A DNA stretch of 64,000 bases from Streptomyces sp. NBC_00377. GTDB taxonomy: Bacteria > Actinomycetota > Actinomycetes > Streptomycetales > Streptomycetaceae. The translations under genes were made by a program, and so were the position numbers. A model generated the notes under the pieces. The model saw only the letters and a list, made by a program, of their open reading frames with translations. It was not told the origin of the DNA and did not search any database. Shown here one piece after another: positions 49,773 through 58,769 of this stretch. Numbering within the stretch: the stretch's first letter is position 1; each line of letters begins with the position of its first letter. The stretch spans positions 682,001 through 746,000 of the forward strand of contig NZ_CP107958.1 in the NCBI RefSeq assembly GCF_036075115.1, in the 5' to 3' direction.

Positions 49773-50402
49773 TCAAAAGCCCCGGTCGATCCACTCCTGG
49801 AGGTGCGGAGCCTCGGCCGCGACGGTGGTCGTGTCCCCGTGCCCGGTGTGCACGACCGTGTCGCCCGGCAAGGTCAGCAGCCGCTCGCGGATCGAGTCGA
49901 CCAGGGTCGGGAAGTCGCTCCACGACCTCCCCGTCGCGCCCGGTCCACCCGCGAAGAGGGTGTCGCCGCCGAAGAGGGCCGACAGGGCCGGTGCGTACAG
50001 ACAGACCGCGCCGGGGGCGTGGCCCGGTGTGTGCAGCACGCTCAGTTCGACGCCCGCGACCGCCAGCACCCAGCCGTCGGCCAGTTCGCCGTCGGGTGTG
50101 CGGTCCGGGTGGGTCTGCTTCCACAGCGGGAGGTCGTCCGGGTGGAGGAGGATCGGCGCTCCGGTGCGCGCCGCGAGTTCGGGCGCGGCGTCGATGTGGT
50201 CGTTGTGGGCGTGGGTGCACACGATGGCGCGCAGTGTGCGCCCGCCGACGGCGTCGGCGATGGCCCCGGCGTCGTGTGCCGCGTCGACGACGATGACCTC
50301 GTGGTCGTCGCCGATGATCCACACGTTGTTGTCGACGTCCCAGGCGCCCCCGTCCAGCGAGAACGTTCCCGAGGTGACCAGGTGCTCGATGCGGGCGGCC
50401 AT
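49773..50402 (-). CDS. MBL-fold hydrolase, probable S-formylmycothiol hydrolase partner
   Basis: 209-residue metallo-beta-lactamase-fold protein. Metal ligands are in CTHAHNDHID, the later HTPGHAPG, FGGDTLFAGG and HTGHGDTT. The family includes glyoxalase II and thioester hydrolases. Its ATG overlaps the stop of the mycothiol-dependent dehydrogenase by one base, and this pairing is common in actinobacteria. I infer that it hydrolyses the S-formyl or related mycothiol thioester. Confidence 0.82.
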   Translation of the reverse strand: MAARIEHLVTSGTFSLDGGAWDVDNNVWIIGDDHEVIVVDAAHDAGAIADAVGGRTLRAIVCTHAHNDHIDAAPELAARTGAPILLHPDDLPLWKQTHPDRTPDGELADGWVLAVAGVELSVLHTPGHAPGAVCLYAPALSALFGGDTLFAGGPGATGRSWSDFPTLVDSIRERLLTLPGDTVVHTGHGDTTTVAAEAPHLQEWIDRGF

Positions 50403-51487
50403 CAGAGGACCACCACCGAGCGCAGGACGTCGCCGCCGTGCATCCGCTCGAACGCCTTCTCCACCTCGTCCAGCGCGATGGTCTCCGTGACGAAGGCGTC
50501 CAGTTCCAGCCGCCCCTGGAGGTAGAGGTCGATGAGCACGGGGAAGTCGCGGGAGGGAAGGCAGTCGCCGTACCAGGAGGACTTCAGCGAGCCGCCGCGC
50601 CCGAAGACGTCGAGCAGCGGCAGTTCGAGCTTCATCTCCGGGGTGGGGACGCCGACGAGGACGACCGTGCCGGCGAGGTCGCGGGCGTAGAAGGCCTGCT
50701 TGTAGGTCTCGGGGCGGCCGACCGCCTCGATGACGACGTCGGCGCCGAAGCCGCCGGTCAGCTCACGGATCGCCTCGACCGGGTCGGTCTCCTTGGAGTT
50801 GACCGTGTGGGTGGCCCCCATGGTGCGGGCCTTCGCCAGCTTCCGGTCGTCGACGTCGACCGCGATGATCCTCGCCGCGCCCGCCAGGTTCGCCCCGACG
50901 ACCGCCGCGTCCCCCACTCCGCCGCAGCCGATGACGGCGACGGTGTCGCCGCGGCCGACGTTGCCGGTGTTGATGGCGGCCCCGATCCCGGCCATCACAC
51001 CGCACCCCAGCAGCCCGGCGACCGCCGCCGGGGCGGCCGGGTCGACCTTCGTGCACTGGCCCGCCGCCACCAGCGTCTTCTCCGCGAACGCGCCGATGCC
51101 CAGCGCCGGGGACAGCTCGGTGCCGTCGAGCAGGGTCATCTTCTGCCGGGCGTTGTGGGTGCTGAAGCAGTACCAGGGTCGCCCGCGCAGACAGGCCCGG
51201 CACTGCCCGCAGACCGCACGCCAGTTGAGGATGACGAAGTCTCCGGGGGCGACATCGGTGACCCCCTCACCCACCGACTCCACGACACCCGCCGCCTCAT
51301 GGCCCAGCAGGAACGGGAAGTCGTCGCTGATGCCGCCCTCCCGGTAGTGCAGATCGGTGTGGCAGACCCCGCAGGCCTCGATCCTGACCAGCGCCTCACC
51401 CGGGCCGGGGTCGGGCACGATGATCGTTTCCAGGCTGACGGGGGCGCCCTTCCCCCGTGCGACGACAGCGCGGACCTGGTGAGTCAT
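50402..51487 (-). CDS. S-(hydroxymethyl)mycothiol dehydrogenase (mycothiol-dependent formaldehyde dehydrogenase)
   Basis: 361-residue zinc-containing class III-like alcohol dehydrogenase. Catalytic zinc ligands are in [14 protein letters not shown] and GHEAAGVVE. The structural zinc loop is [20 protein letters not shown], and the Rossmann motif is [15 protein letters not shown]. The [28 protein letters not shown] region is typical of MscR. It oxidises formaldehyde as its mycothiol adduct, and formaldehyde is the product of oxidative betaine demethylation nearby. ATG 51487 follows GGAG. A 7-bp inverted repeat lies upstream at 51530-51552. Confidence 0.9.
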   Translation of the reverse strand: MTHQVRAVVARGKGAPVSLETIIVPDPGPGEALVRIEACGVCHTDLHYREGGISDDFPFLLGHEAAGVVESVGEGVTDVAPGDFVILNWRAVCGQCRACLRGRPWYCFSTHNARQKMTLLDGTELSPALGIGAFAEKTLVAAGQCTKVDPAAPAAVAGLLGCGVMAGIGAAINTGNVGRGDTVAVIGCGGVGDAAVVGANLAGAARIIAVDVDDRKLAKARTMGATHTVNSKETDPVEAIRELTGGFGADVVIEAVGRPETYKQAFYARDLAGTVVLVGVPTPEMKLELPLLDVFGRGGSLKSSWYGDCLPSRDFPVLIDLYLQGRLELDAFVTETIALDEVEKAFERMHGGDVLRSVVVL

Positions 51488-51529
51488 GGCACTCCTCGAC
51501 TGGTACGACCTGAATGAATGTTGCCCATG

Positions 51530-51552
51530 GCGGCACGTTTTTCATGTGCCGC
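51530..51552. promoter_or_regulatory. Inverted repeat upstream of the mycothiol formaldehyde dehydrogenase
   Basis: GCGGCAC-N9-GTGCCGC is centred about 54 bp upstream of the start codon, and outer bases GTTGC and GCAAC flank it at a wider spacing. It could be an operator or a hairpin in the leader. Confidence 0.45.
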
Positions 51553-51663
51553 AACAAAGCATCGTGGAGTGCCGACCGACGGTCAAGGATCGGGGAGGTC
51601 CGCACCGCACCGGTCCTGCCGTGCTCCAGGGACGCGTCCTGACAGACATCCCGGGACGCAAAA

Positions 51664-51695
51664 GCGCCTGACCGGCGAAGATGCCGGTCAGGCGC
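51664..51695. terminator. Hairpin after the PQQ sugar dehydrogenase operon
   Basis: A perfect 13-bp stem GCGCCTGACCGGC/GCCGGTCAGGCGC with a 6-base loop, about 50 bp past the stop of the sugar dehydrogenase gene. Confidence 0.75.
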
Positions 51696-51747
51696 CGTGG
51701 TCGGCAGGCGGCGGTGGGACAGGCCGCGGGCCGTCTGCCGTGCTCCG

Positions 51748-53775
51748 CTAGTCGATGCTCACCCGGAAGATCTTGTCCGAGCCGTCCGCCGCCCCTCCGT
51801 TGTTGTCACAGTTGGTCGTGGACAGCCAGAGCTGATCGGCTCCCGGCACCTTGGTGACGGTCCGCAGCCGGCCGTAGGTCCCCACGTAGTACGCCGTCGC
51901 CGTGCCGACGTTCTCGGTGTCGCCGTTGATCGGGATCCGCCACAGCCGCTCACCGCGCAGCGACGCCATGTAGACGGTGTTGCGGACGATGGCGATACCG
52001 CTCGGCGAGGCCTCGGACACGTTCCATGTCTTCTTCGGGTTGGTCATTCCGGAGACGTCACAGGTGCCCTCGCAGGTCGGCCAGCCGTAGTTGGCGCCCG
52101 GCTTGATCAGGTTCAGCTCGTCCTTCGAACTGTTGCCGAACTCCGCCTCCCACAGTCGCCCGTTGCGGTCGAACGCCAGGCCCTGCGGATTGCGGTGGCC
52201 GTAGCTGTAGACGTAGGTGCCGAACGGGTTGCCGGGGGCGGCCTTGCCGTCCGTCGTCATACGCAGGATCTTGCCGTTCAGGGAGTTCTTGTCCTGCGCC
52301 AGATCGGGCGTCTGGGCCTCACCGGTCGAGACGTAGAGGTAGCCGTCCGGGCCGAAGGCCAGCCGTCCGCCGTTGTGGTAGCGGTTCTTCTTGATGCCCT
52401 GGAGGAGGACCGTGTAGCCGGTCAGGGAGCTGCCGTCGTACGTCATGCGGACGACCCGGTTGCCCTCGGACGCCGTGTGCATGAAGTACACATGGTGGTT
52501 GGAGGCCCACTTGGGGTCGACGGCGACGCCGAGCAGTCCGCCCTCGCCGTTGGTGGTGACGGCGTTCGGCACCGTGCCCACCTGGGTCCTCGCCCCGTCC
52601 TTGGTCGCCTTCCAGACCCGGAAGTCGTCCCGCTCGGTCACCAGGGCGCTCTGTCCGTCGGGCAGCCACTGGATGCCCCACGGGATGGTCCACCCGCCGG
52701 AGACGGTGGCGACCGACGACGGGACTCCGCCGTCACCCGCACACGCCTTGGTGGTGAAGGTGACCGTGTTGCTCTGCCGGGAGACATTGCCGGCCGCGTC
52801 CTTCGCGACCACGTTCAGCGTGTACGGGCTGTCGCAGGCGAGTCCGGTGAGGGTGGTCGACGTGCCGGTGACCGTCTTGTACACGGTGTCGCCGCTGCGC
52901 ACGTCGTAGCCCGTGACGCCCTTGTCGTCGGTGGAGGCGCCCCACTTCAGGTCGGCACCGGTCGCCGTGACGTTCGTGGCCCCGAGCGTTCCCGGAGTGC
53001 TCGGCGCCGTCGTGTCGGAGCTGGGTGTGGTCGTACAGTCGACGACCGGACTGGCCTGCGAGGTGTTGCCGGCCGCGTCCCGTGCGACGACGGTCAGGTC
53101 GTAGGTGGTGTTCGGGCTCAGCCCGGTCAGCGCCTTCGAGGTGGCGCCGCCCGCCGCTTCGCCCAGCTTGTTGCCGTGTTCGTACAGGTCGTACGCCGTC
53201 ACGCCCACGTCGTCGGTCGAGGCGCCCCAGGCGAGGGTGAGCCGGTCCTCGCCGATCGCGGAGCAGCTCGGCTGCCCCGGCCGGGTCGGCGCCTGGCTGT
53301 CGGCCACCGCGCCGACGCCGATCCGGTCGAGGTTGGGGCCGCCGTTCGCCGTGGTGGCGGTCGCGCGGATCGTGTTGGTGCCCGCCGCGAGCGGCACGCC
53401 GACCGTCCTGGTCGCCCAGGTGTCCCAGTCGGCGGTGGCCGGGAACGCGACGCCCGGGGCGACGACCGTCCCGCCGACCGAGATGTCCATGGGCCGGTCG
53501 ACGGACGTTCCGTTGGAGTACCGCAGGGTGACGGACGCGGTCCCCGCCGCGGCCGCGGAGACCGTGAACTCGACGGTGGAGCCCTTGATGTTGGTGTAGT
53601 CGACGAAACCGGTGCCGGTGTACCCGGTGTGATTCGTGGCGACGGCGGCCTGTGTGAGGGTGGCGTCCTCGGCCTGGTAGTCGGTCGCCGCGTGTGCCGC
53701 GCCGGCGGTCAGACCGGCCAGCGGCAGCGCCACGACCAGGGCGAGGCCGTACGGGAGTGCTCTGATGCGTTTCAC
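51748..53775 (-). CDS. Secreted PQQ-type sugar (sorbosone/glucose) dehydrogenase with CBM and FN3 domains
   Basis: 675-residue extracellular protein. A Sec signal peptide (1-29) is followed by a CBM35/CBM6-like module (about 30-158, YQAEDATLTQAAVATNHTGY) and two fibronectin type III domains (about 160-345; LTLAWGASTDDVGVTAYDLY, KWGASTDDKGVTGYDV). The C-terminal part is a six-bladed propeller of the soluble glucose/sorbosone dehydrogenase family (PWGIQWLPDG, GGRLAFGPDGYLYVSTGE, GHRNPQGLAFD). It would oxidise sugars, probably with PQQ. It is the last gene of a five-gene secreted-enzyme operon, 11 bp after the GH27-GH18 gene. Confidence 0.88.
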   Translation of the reverse strand: MKRIRALPYGLALVVALPLAGLTAGAAHAATDYQAEDATLTQAAVATNHTGYTGTGFVDYTNIKGSTVEFTVSAAAAGTASVTLRYSNGTSVDRPMDISVGGTVVAPGVAFPATADWDTWATRTVGVPLAAGTNTIRATATTANGGPNLDRIGVGAVADSQAPTRPGQPSCSAIGEDRLTLAWGASTDDVGVTAYDLYEHGNKLGEAAGGATSKALTGLSPNTTYDLTVVARDAAGNTSQASPVVDCTTTPSSDTTAPSTPGTLGATNVTATGADLKWGASTDDKGVTGYDVRSGDTVYKTVTGTSTTLTGLACDSPYTLNVVAKDAAGNVSRQSNTVTFTTKACAGDGGVPSSVATVSGGWTIPWGIQWLPDGQSALVTERDDFRVWKATKDGARTQVGTVPNAVTTNGEGGLLGVAVDPKWASNHHVYFMHTASEGNRVVRMTYDGSSLTGYTVLLQGIKKNRYHNGGRLAFGPDGYLYVSTGEAQTPDLAQDKNSLNGKILRMTTDGKAAPGNPFGTYVYSYGHRNPQGLAFDRNGRLWEAEFGNSSKDELNLIKPGANYGWPTCEGTCDVSGMTNPKKTWNVSEASPSGIAIVRNTVYMASLRGERLWRIPINGDTENVGTATAYYVGTYGRLRTVTKVPGADQLWLSTTNCDNNGGAADGSDKIFRVSID

Positions 53776-53786
53776 GGATGTTCCCC

Positions 53787-56042
53787 TCAGCCCGTGTACT
53801 GGGCGAAGACCTTCAGGAAGTCGTACGGCTGCTGCGACACGCCGCTACAGGCGTCGCCGTCGGTACCGGAACCGCAGGCGCGGTCGCGGTTCACGGCCCA
53901 GTAGGTGAGACGCCCGATGTGGTGCTGCTGCGCGTAGGCGAGCATCGCCTTGAAATCGGCGACCCGGACCCGTTCGCCGGTGTCGTCGGTCCTGCCGTTC
54001 ATCGACGACAGCCCGATGCGGGCGTAGGCGGTGGCGTCGCTGTAGCCGTACGCCGACTTGACCCGGGCCTTGAGTCCCTCCATCGCCTGGGTGGTGAGGG
54101 CGCCCATGTTCGTGCTGCCGCCGCCGAAGTCGAACGGCATGATGCACCAGACGTCGTTCGCCAGGCCGGAGCCGGCCGCCCGCCTGATCATGTCGACTCC
54201 GGTCGCGTCCGGTCCCGAGGTCGTGGTGCCGAAGGTGATGACGGTCTTCAGTCCCGCGTTGTTCGCCTTGACGATCTTCAGCGCGTCGACGACCCGCTGG
54301 CGGACGGTGGCGTCGGACCACTCGGTGTTCTCGATGTCGATGTCGATGGCCTTGAGGCCGTACGCGTTGATCACCTTCTGGTAGGCGCCCGCGAGGGCGG
54401 AGGCACTGGAGCACTTCTCTCCGAGTTTCGCTCCGCTCCAGCCGCCGACGGACACCATCACGTCCCCGCCGGCCGCCCGGATCGCCTTGATCTTCGCCTG
54501 GTCGTTTCCACCGGTCAGTGGGCGTGAACCGTCCCACTTCGGGTTGCAGCCGCCGTCGGAGAGGATGAACGCGAGCGTGAACCACCTGACGCCGGTCGCG
54601 GACATCACCGAGGCGGGGTCGGGCGGGCTGCCCCAGCCGAGGTACTCGTAGGGGGCGACGGCCATCCCCGGGGCGACGGCCGCCTTGAGGGAGCCGACCG
54701 GCTTCACCCTGATCAGCCGGGTCTCCCCCGGGCGCAGGGTCGCGCTGTAGGAGTCCGCGATCACGCCCTTGTGGGAGCCGGACCACAGGTCGGTGACATC
54801 GCCGGAACCGGTGAAGCCGACCTGCGACCAGTCGACGCTCACCGAAGTGCTGCCGGAGGTACCGGTGTTGAAGAGGGCGACGACGTACTGTCCGTCGCTC
54901 TCCTTCTTGCTCCACACCTGCCGGACCCCGCTGTTGACGATCCGTGATGCGGCCACTCCGTCCTGGTCCACGCCGATCAGCCGGTCATTGGTCAGCATCG
55001 CCCTGTCGACGGAGTCGAGTTGGGTGAGATCGGTGCCGAGCAGCAGCGGCGAGGCCGCCATCGCCCAGAGAGTGAAGTGGGAACGGCGTTGGTCGGCGGT
55101 GAGGCCCACCCGGTCGCCGTTGCCGAGCTCCAGTGAGTCCAGGTCGTTCCAGCCGCCCGGCCCCGCGTGCGGCTGCCAGGAGGCGGCCGAGTTGAAGCGG
55201 CCCAGGACGTGCGACCAGTCGGTCAGCGGGTAGCCGCTGCCGTTCGAGCCCGGCCCGCAGTAGCACTCGACGTCGCCCTGGGTCCGCCAGCTGTTCGACA
55301 GCCGGCGCCAGGTGGCGGCGTCGGCGATGGGCAGGTTGTTGGAGAGCGCGAAGTTGATGGGCCGTCCGGTGGCCCGCAGCGCCTTGTCCCAAGCCTGCAC
55401 GTCGGGGATGTCCGCGGCGCCCACCCCGTCGATCTTCAGGTAATCGACTCCCCACGAGGCGAACTGCCGGGCCCACGAGTTCACGAACTCCTGTGCGCCG
55501 GGCTTGGAGTAGTCGATGTAGTACATGTTCTTGCAGTTGTAGTTCTTCTCGGTCTTCGAGGTGTCCGCGATGTCCTTCGCGTGGTACGAGGTCCCCTCGA
55601 TCGGGGTGTTCCTGGTGACGGCGTTCTTGGCGATGCCGGGGGTGACGTAGAAGCCGAACTTCAGGCCCTTGGAGTGGATGTAGTCGGCCAGTGCCTTGAT
55701 ACCGCCCGGGAACTTGGCCGTGTCCACGCTCCAGCGGCCGTAGGAGTCGACGACGAAGCCGTTGTCGTCGCACTTCTGCCAGAAGTCGTCGAGGTTGACG
55801 TACACGAAGCCGTGGTCCTTGAGGCCGGTCGACACCAGGGCGTCGGCCTGCGCCTTGATCTTCGCCTCGGTCGGCGTGCGGCGCACGAAGCTCCAGCTGC
55901 TCCAGCCCATGGCGGGACGCACCGACTGGCCGTTGTCGGAGGCGGCGGCCGGGCGGGCGGTGGCAAGGAGCGGGATCGCCGAGGCGAGCAGAAGCCCGAC
56001 CAGGGTCACGACCAGTGCTCTGACGCGGGTGATGCCGTTCAT
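53787..56042 (-). CDS. GH27 alpha-galactosidase - GH18 chitinase fusion, secreted
   Basis: 751 residues with a Sec signal (about 1-34). Residues 35-450 are a GH27 domain: MGWSSWSF, YVNLDDFWQK, nucleophile D205 in DYLKIDG, a further Asp pair in NDLDSL (300-302) and a C-terminal beta domain. Residues about 464-751 are a GH18 domain with GDVMVSVGGWSGAKLG and the catalytic D567-I-D569-I-E571 in AIDIDIENTEW. The two are joined by a short linker (KPVGSLKAAVAPGM) with no stop or frame change. ATG 56042 overlaps the fucosidase stop (ATGA). Both catalytic motifs appear intact. Confidence 0.9.
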   Translation of the reverse strand: MNGITRVRALVVTLVGLLLASAIPLLATARPAAASDNGQSVRPAMGWSSWSFVRRTPTEAKIKAQADALVSTGLKDHGFVYVNLDDFWQKCDDNGFVVDSYGRWSVDTAKFPGGIKALADYIHSKGLKFGFYVTPGIAKNAVTRNTPIEGTSYHAKDIADTSKTEKNYNCKNMYYIDYSKPGAQEFVNSWARQFASWGVDYLKIDGVGAADIPDVQAWDKALRATGRPINFALSNNLPIADAATWRRLSNSWRTQGDVECYCGPGSNGSGYPLTDWSHVLGRFNSAASWQPHAGPGGWNDLDSLELGNGDRVGLTADQRRSHFTLWAMAASPLLLGTDLTQLDSVDRAMLTNDRLIGVDQDGVAASRIVNSGVRQVWSKKESDGQYVVALFNTGTSGSTSVSVDWSQVGFTGSGDVTDLWSGSHKGVIADSYSATLRPGETRLIRVKPVGSLKAAVAPGMAVAPYEYLGWGSPPDPASVMSATGVRWFTLAFILSDGGCNPKWDGSRPLTGGNDQAKIKAIRAAGGDVMVSVGGWSGAKLGEKCSSASALAGAYQKVINAYGLKAIDIDIENTEWSDATVRQRVVDALKIVKANNAGLKTVITFGTTTSGPDATGVDMIRRAAGSGLANDVWCIMPFDFGGGSTNMGALTTQAMEGLKARVKSAYGYSDATAYARIGLSSMNGRTDDTGERVRVADFKAMLAYAQQHHIGRLTYWAVNRDRACGSGTDGDACSGVSQQPYDFLKVFAQYTG

Positions 56043-57865
56043 GACTGTGCCCCCTTCACCGCGGTCGCGTAGGAGGCGCCGATCCACGCCTCGTCGATCC
56101 GCAGCCGTTTGTAGCGGGTGGTGTCGGTGGACGCGGCCCAGGTGGAGTCCACTTCGAGGCGGACGTACCGGGCGTTCACGGCCGTGAGGTCGATTCCCTG
56201 TATGCCGCGACGACTCGGCAGCTGTCCCGTCTTCACGGCGCTGCCCCAGGCCGAACCGTCCTGGCTGACGAACACCTTGTAGTCCTTGATCCGCGCCGAC
56301 TGCTCGGTGTCCGAGCGGGCGTACGCGACGGAGTCCTCGCGCTGGTTCAGGCCGATGTACTGCGCCTTCCTGGCCGAGCCGAGGTCGAAGGTGAGGCTGA
56401 CGGGCAGGGTCTTGTCGCTGTCCCAGTAGGTGCCGTAGTCGGCGTCTCCCGCCGCCGCGCCGCCGTGACCGCCCGCCGACGCGCTCGCGCTCACCCTGAC
56501 GCCGGCCAGGATGCCCTGCCGGCCGGCCGTGGTGACCTTGAAGACGGTGTCGTACGGATCCCAGCCGCCGAGGCCGCTCAGGGTCAGCACCCCGCCCGAC
56601 TGCGACCAGGAGACAGCCGCTCCGGTGCGCAGGTCGGTGACGGCGGCGATGCGGTAGCCGTTGTCCCGGATGCGCAGCACGTCGGTGCTGGGCGGGGTCA
56701 GGACGTGCACGTACTGACGGTTCGGGTCGGTCCTGGCGATGGTGGTGACGCCGTGCGCCCCGTCGTTCCAGAAGCCGGGCTTCAGACCGCCGTACATGTA
56801 TCCGCCGCCCTCGGTGCCGTGCAGGGACTCCCAGATGGGGTCGAGGTAGGAGTCGGCGAAAGTGTTGAAGGCTGCCTGGTTGGCCGGGAACTTGCCGTTG
56901 ACCTGAGCGGTCTCGGCCATCAGCGCCTTCACGGAGGAGCCGGCGTTGGTGACGAGCCGGCCGAGGGTGAGCATGCGGTCGACGGCGGGGTCGGAGCCGC
57001 CGTACCACCAGGCGCCGGTCGAGGGGAGCTTGAAGTCGGCCTCGGTCAGGCGGGGTTGCGCGGTGTACACGGCCTGTGGGTAGTCATAGGCGGGCGACAT
57101 CCCGGTCTTCTGCTCATTGCTGATCATGTCCATGATCGGCGTGTCCTCGTTGTTGTTGCTGAGCGTGTAGCCCGGTCGCTTCCGCTGGATCTGCGCGTAG
57201 AGGTCGTGGCTCTCCCAGTACGCGTTGTCGTTGTCGATCCAGAAGCCGCCGAGGTCGGGATAGCGGTCCATGACCTCGAAGAAGTTGTCGTAACCGAACT
57301 GTCCGAAGCCGTCCCGGGTGGTCAGGTCGACGTTCGTGCCCTTGTACGCCGAGTACGCGGACGAGTCGAGCCACTCGTGGCCCCCCTCGGCGTGCCACTG
57401 GGGATCGTCGGTCATGTACAGGATGACCTTCAGGCCCTTCGCCTTGGCTGCGGTGATCAGCTCTCCGACGAAGTCCCGCTCGGTGGAACAGGAACCGGGG
57501 ATTTTGGACGGCCAGGGGCGGGCGTAGCCGAGACGGCTGTGGAAGGTGGCGAGGACGAGGTACTGCGTGTGCAGTTTCTGCGCCTCCTTCACCCAGTAGC
57601 CGGGGGTCCAGCCGCCGTCGGTGACGTCCTTCTCCCAGGCGGAGCAGCTGGTGTGGGCGGGTGCCGTGCGCAGGCCCCAGTGCAGGAAGAGTCCGCCGAC
57701 GGAGACCCGCAGGAAGTCCTGACGGGGGTTGTCGGCGCGCAGGGCGGGCTGCGCGGCGGGGGCCGGGGTCGCGAGGGCCGCGGGCTGGGTGAGTCCAAGG
57801 ACGACGGCGAGGACGAACAGGAGGATCGCCGCCGCCCTGCGCCAGGCAGGGATGGGGGGTTTCAT
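56039..57865 (-). CDS. Secreted alpha-L-fucosidase-like protein (GH29) with C-terminal F5/8-type module
   Basis: 608 residues with a Sec signal (1 to about 33). The catalytic barrel shows GLFLHWGLRTAPAHTS near the start, LVLATFHSRLG, LKVILYMTDD and the probable nucleophile region GGFWIDNDNAYW. The C-terminal about 150 residues form a discoidin-like beta-sandwich (LTFDLGSARKAQYIGLNQRE, ARYVRLEVDSTW). GH29 enzymes release L-fucose. The match is by motif order, and a related substrate is possible. It lies 11 bp after the polysaccharide-lyase-like gene and overlaps the next gene by 4 bp. Confidence 0.78.
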   Translation of the reverse strand: MKPPIPAWRRAAAILLFVLAVVLGLTQPAALATPAPAAQPALRADNPRQDFLRVSVGGLFLHWGLRTAPAHTSCSAWEKDVTDGGWTPGYWVKEAQKLHTQYLVLATFHSRLGYARPWPSKIPGSCSTERDFVGELITAAKAKGLKVILYMTDDPQWHAEGGHEWLDSSAYSAYKGTNVDLTTRDGFGQFGYDNFFEVMDRYPDLGGFWIDNDNAYWESHDLYAQIQRKRPGYTLSNNNEDTPIMDMISNEQKTGMSPAYDYPQAVYTAQPRLTEADFKLPSTGAWWYGGSDPAVDRMLTLGRLVTNAGSSVKALMAETAQVNGKFPANQAAFNTFADSYLDPIWESLHGTEGGGYMYGGLKPGFWNDGAHGVTTIARTDPNRQYVHVLTPPSTDVLRIRDNGYRIAAVTDLRTGAAVSWSQSGGVLTLSGLGGWDPYDTVFKVTTAGRQGILAGVRVSASASAGGHGGAAAGDADYGTYWDSDKTLPVSLTFDLGSARKAQYIGLNQREDSVAYARSDTEQSARIKDYKVFVSQDGSAWGSAVKTGQLPSRRGIQGIDLTAVNARYVRLEVDSTWAASTDTTRYKRLRIDEAWIGASYATAVKGAQS

Positions 57866-57876
57866 GGCAGGGCTCC

Positions 57877-58665
57877 TCACCCGAGTTGGTAGCCGCGCAG
57901 GCCGGTGAGCAGGAGGTAGGTGTCCATCAGGGACCCCGAGGTGTCGCCGAGGGAGCGGTAGATGCCCCACTTGGGGCGCACCCGGTCGGCCAGGAAGGTG
58001 TCGACGCCGGTCTTCGACGCGTCGATGACGGTCGAGCCACCGCTCTTGAGGATCCAGCGGACCGAACCCGCCGAGCCGTTCCCGACCTTGATCTGGAAGT
58101 CGACGTCGGTCCATGTGTCGTGCAGCGGGTCCAGGGGGGTGCGGCCGATGAGGATGTCGTCGATGGCGAGCTTCAGCTCGATGGTCTGCTTGCCGTTCAC
58201 CCGGCGCAGCGACTGCACGACGATCGGGGAGCTGCCGCTGCCCGGCTGCTTCATCTGCATGATGTGGGTGAAGGTGGTGGTCGCCTTCAGGGAGCTCGGG
58301 ATGTACATCGAGTACGTGACCCGCCAGGTCTGGCCCGAGGTCCATTTGAGGTAGTTGCTGCCGCTGCCGTTGCGCAGTCCGGTGACCTCCTGGCGCTGCC
58401 GGTCGGTGGAGGTGTCCCGGTCGGCCATGTGCATGTTGAAGCGCCAGTTGTTTCCCGAGGTGAAGATGTGCGGCTGACCCGATGTGTGGGAGTCCGCGCG
58501 GTCGTCCTCGACGGTCTCGAAGGCGCCGAGGCCCGCGCTGCTCGCCGACGGCGCCCACTTCTGCTGCCAGGAGGCCGCGTGCGCGGTGCCTGGCAGGCCG
58601 GCGGTCGAGGCCGCCGCGGCGCCGGCGACCGCCGCGCCGAGCAGGGTCCTGCGGGATGTGCTCAT
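57877..58665 (-). CDS. Tat-exported polysaccharide-lyase-like jelly-roll protein
   Basis: 262 residues with a twin-arginine signal (STSRRTLLGAAVAGAA) ending at AHA. The mature part reads as a concanavalin-like beta-sandwich: RFNMHMADRDTSTDRQRQEV, a basic polar strand, then WRVTYSMYIPSSL, DTWTDVDFQIKV and PKWGIYRSLGD. These segments recall the heparin-lyase-I-like or glucuronan-lyase-like families. The exact family and substrate are uncertain. The start is ATG 58665. It lies between the GH105 and GH29 genes on the same strand. Confidence 0.65.
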   Translation of the reverse strand: MSTSRRTLLGAAVAGAAAASTAGLPGTAHAASWQQKWAPSASSAGLGAFETVEDDRADSHTSGQPHIFTSGNNWRFNMHMADRDTSTDRQRQEVTGLRNGSGSNYLKWTSGQTWRVTYSMYIPSSLKATTTFTHIMQMKQPGSGSSPIVVQSLRRVNGKQTIELKLAIDDILIGRTPLDPLHDTWTDVDFQIKVGNGSAGSVRWILKSGGSTVIDASKTGVDTFLADRVRPKWGIYRSLGDTSGSLMDTYLLLTGLRGYQLG

Positions 58666-58769
58666 GACTGACTCACCTCGTTCTGCGTGGGGGTTGCCGC
58701 GCGGTTCCCGGCGCGTGGAGAGACGGCCGGGGCGCGGGGGGACGAGCGGTGGGTCGCCCGTTGCCGGAG

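Noticed and set aside
56043..57008. Upstream extension of the GH27-GH18 frame
   Set aside because: The frame stays open antisense-like over the fucosidase gene, but the signal peptide and the ATGA overlap place the true start at 56042.
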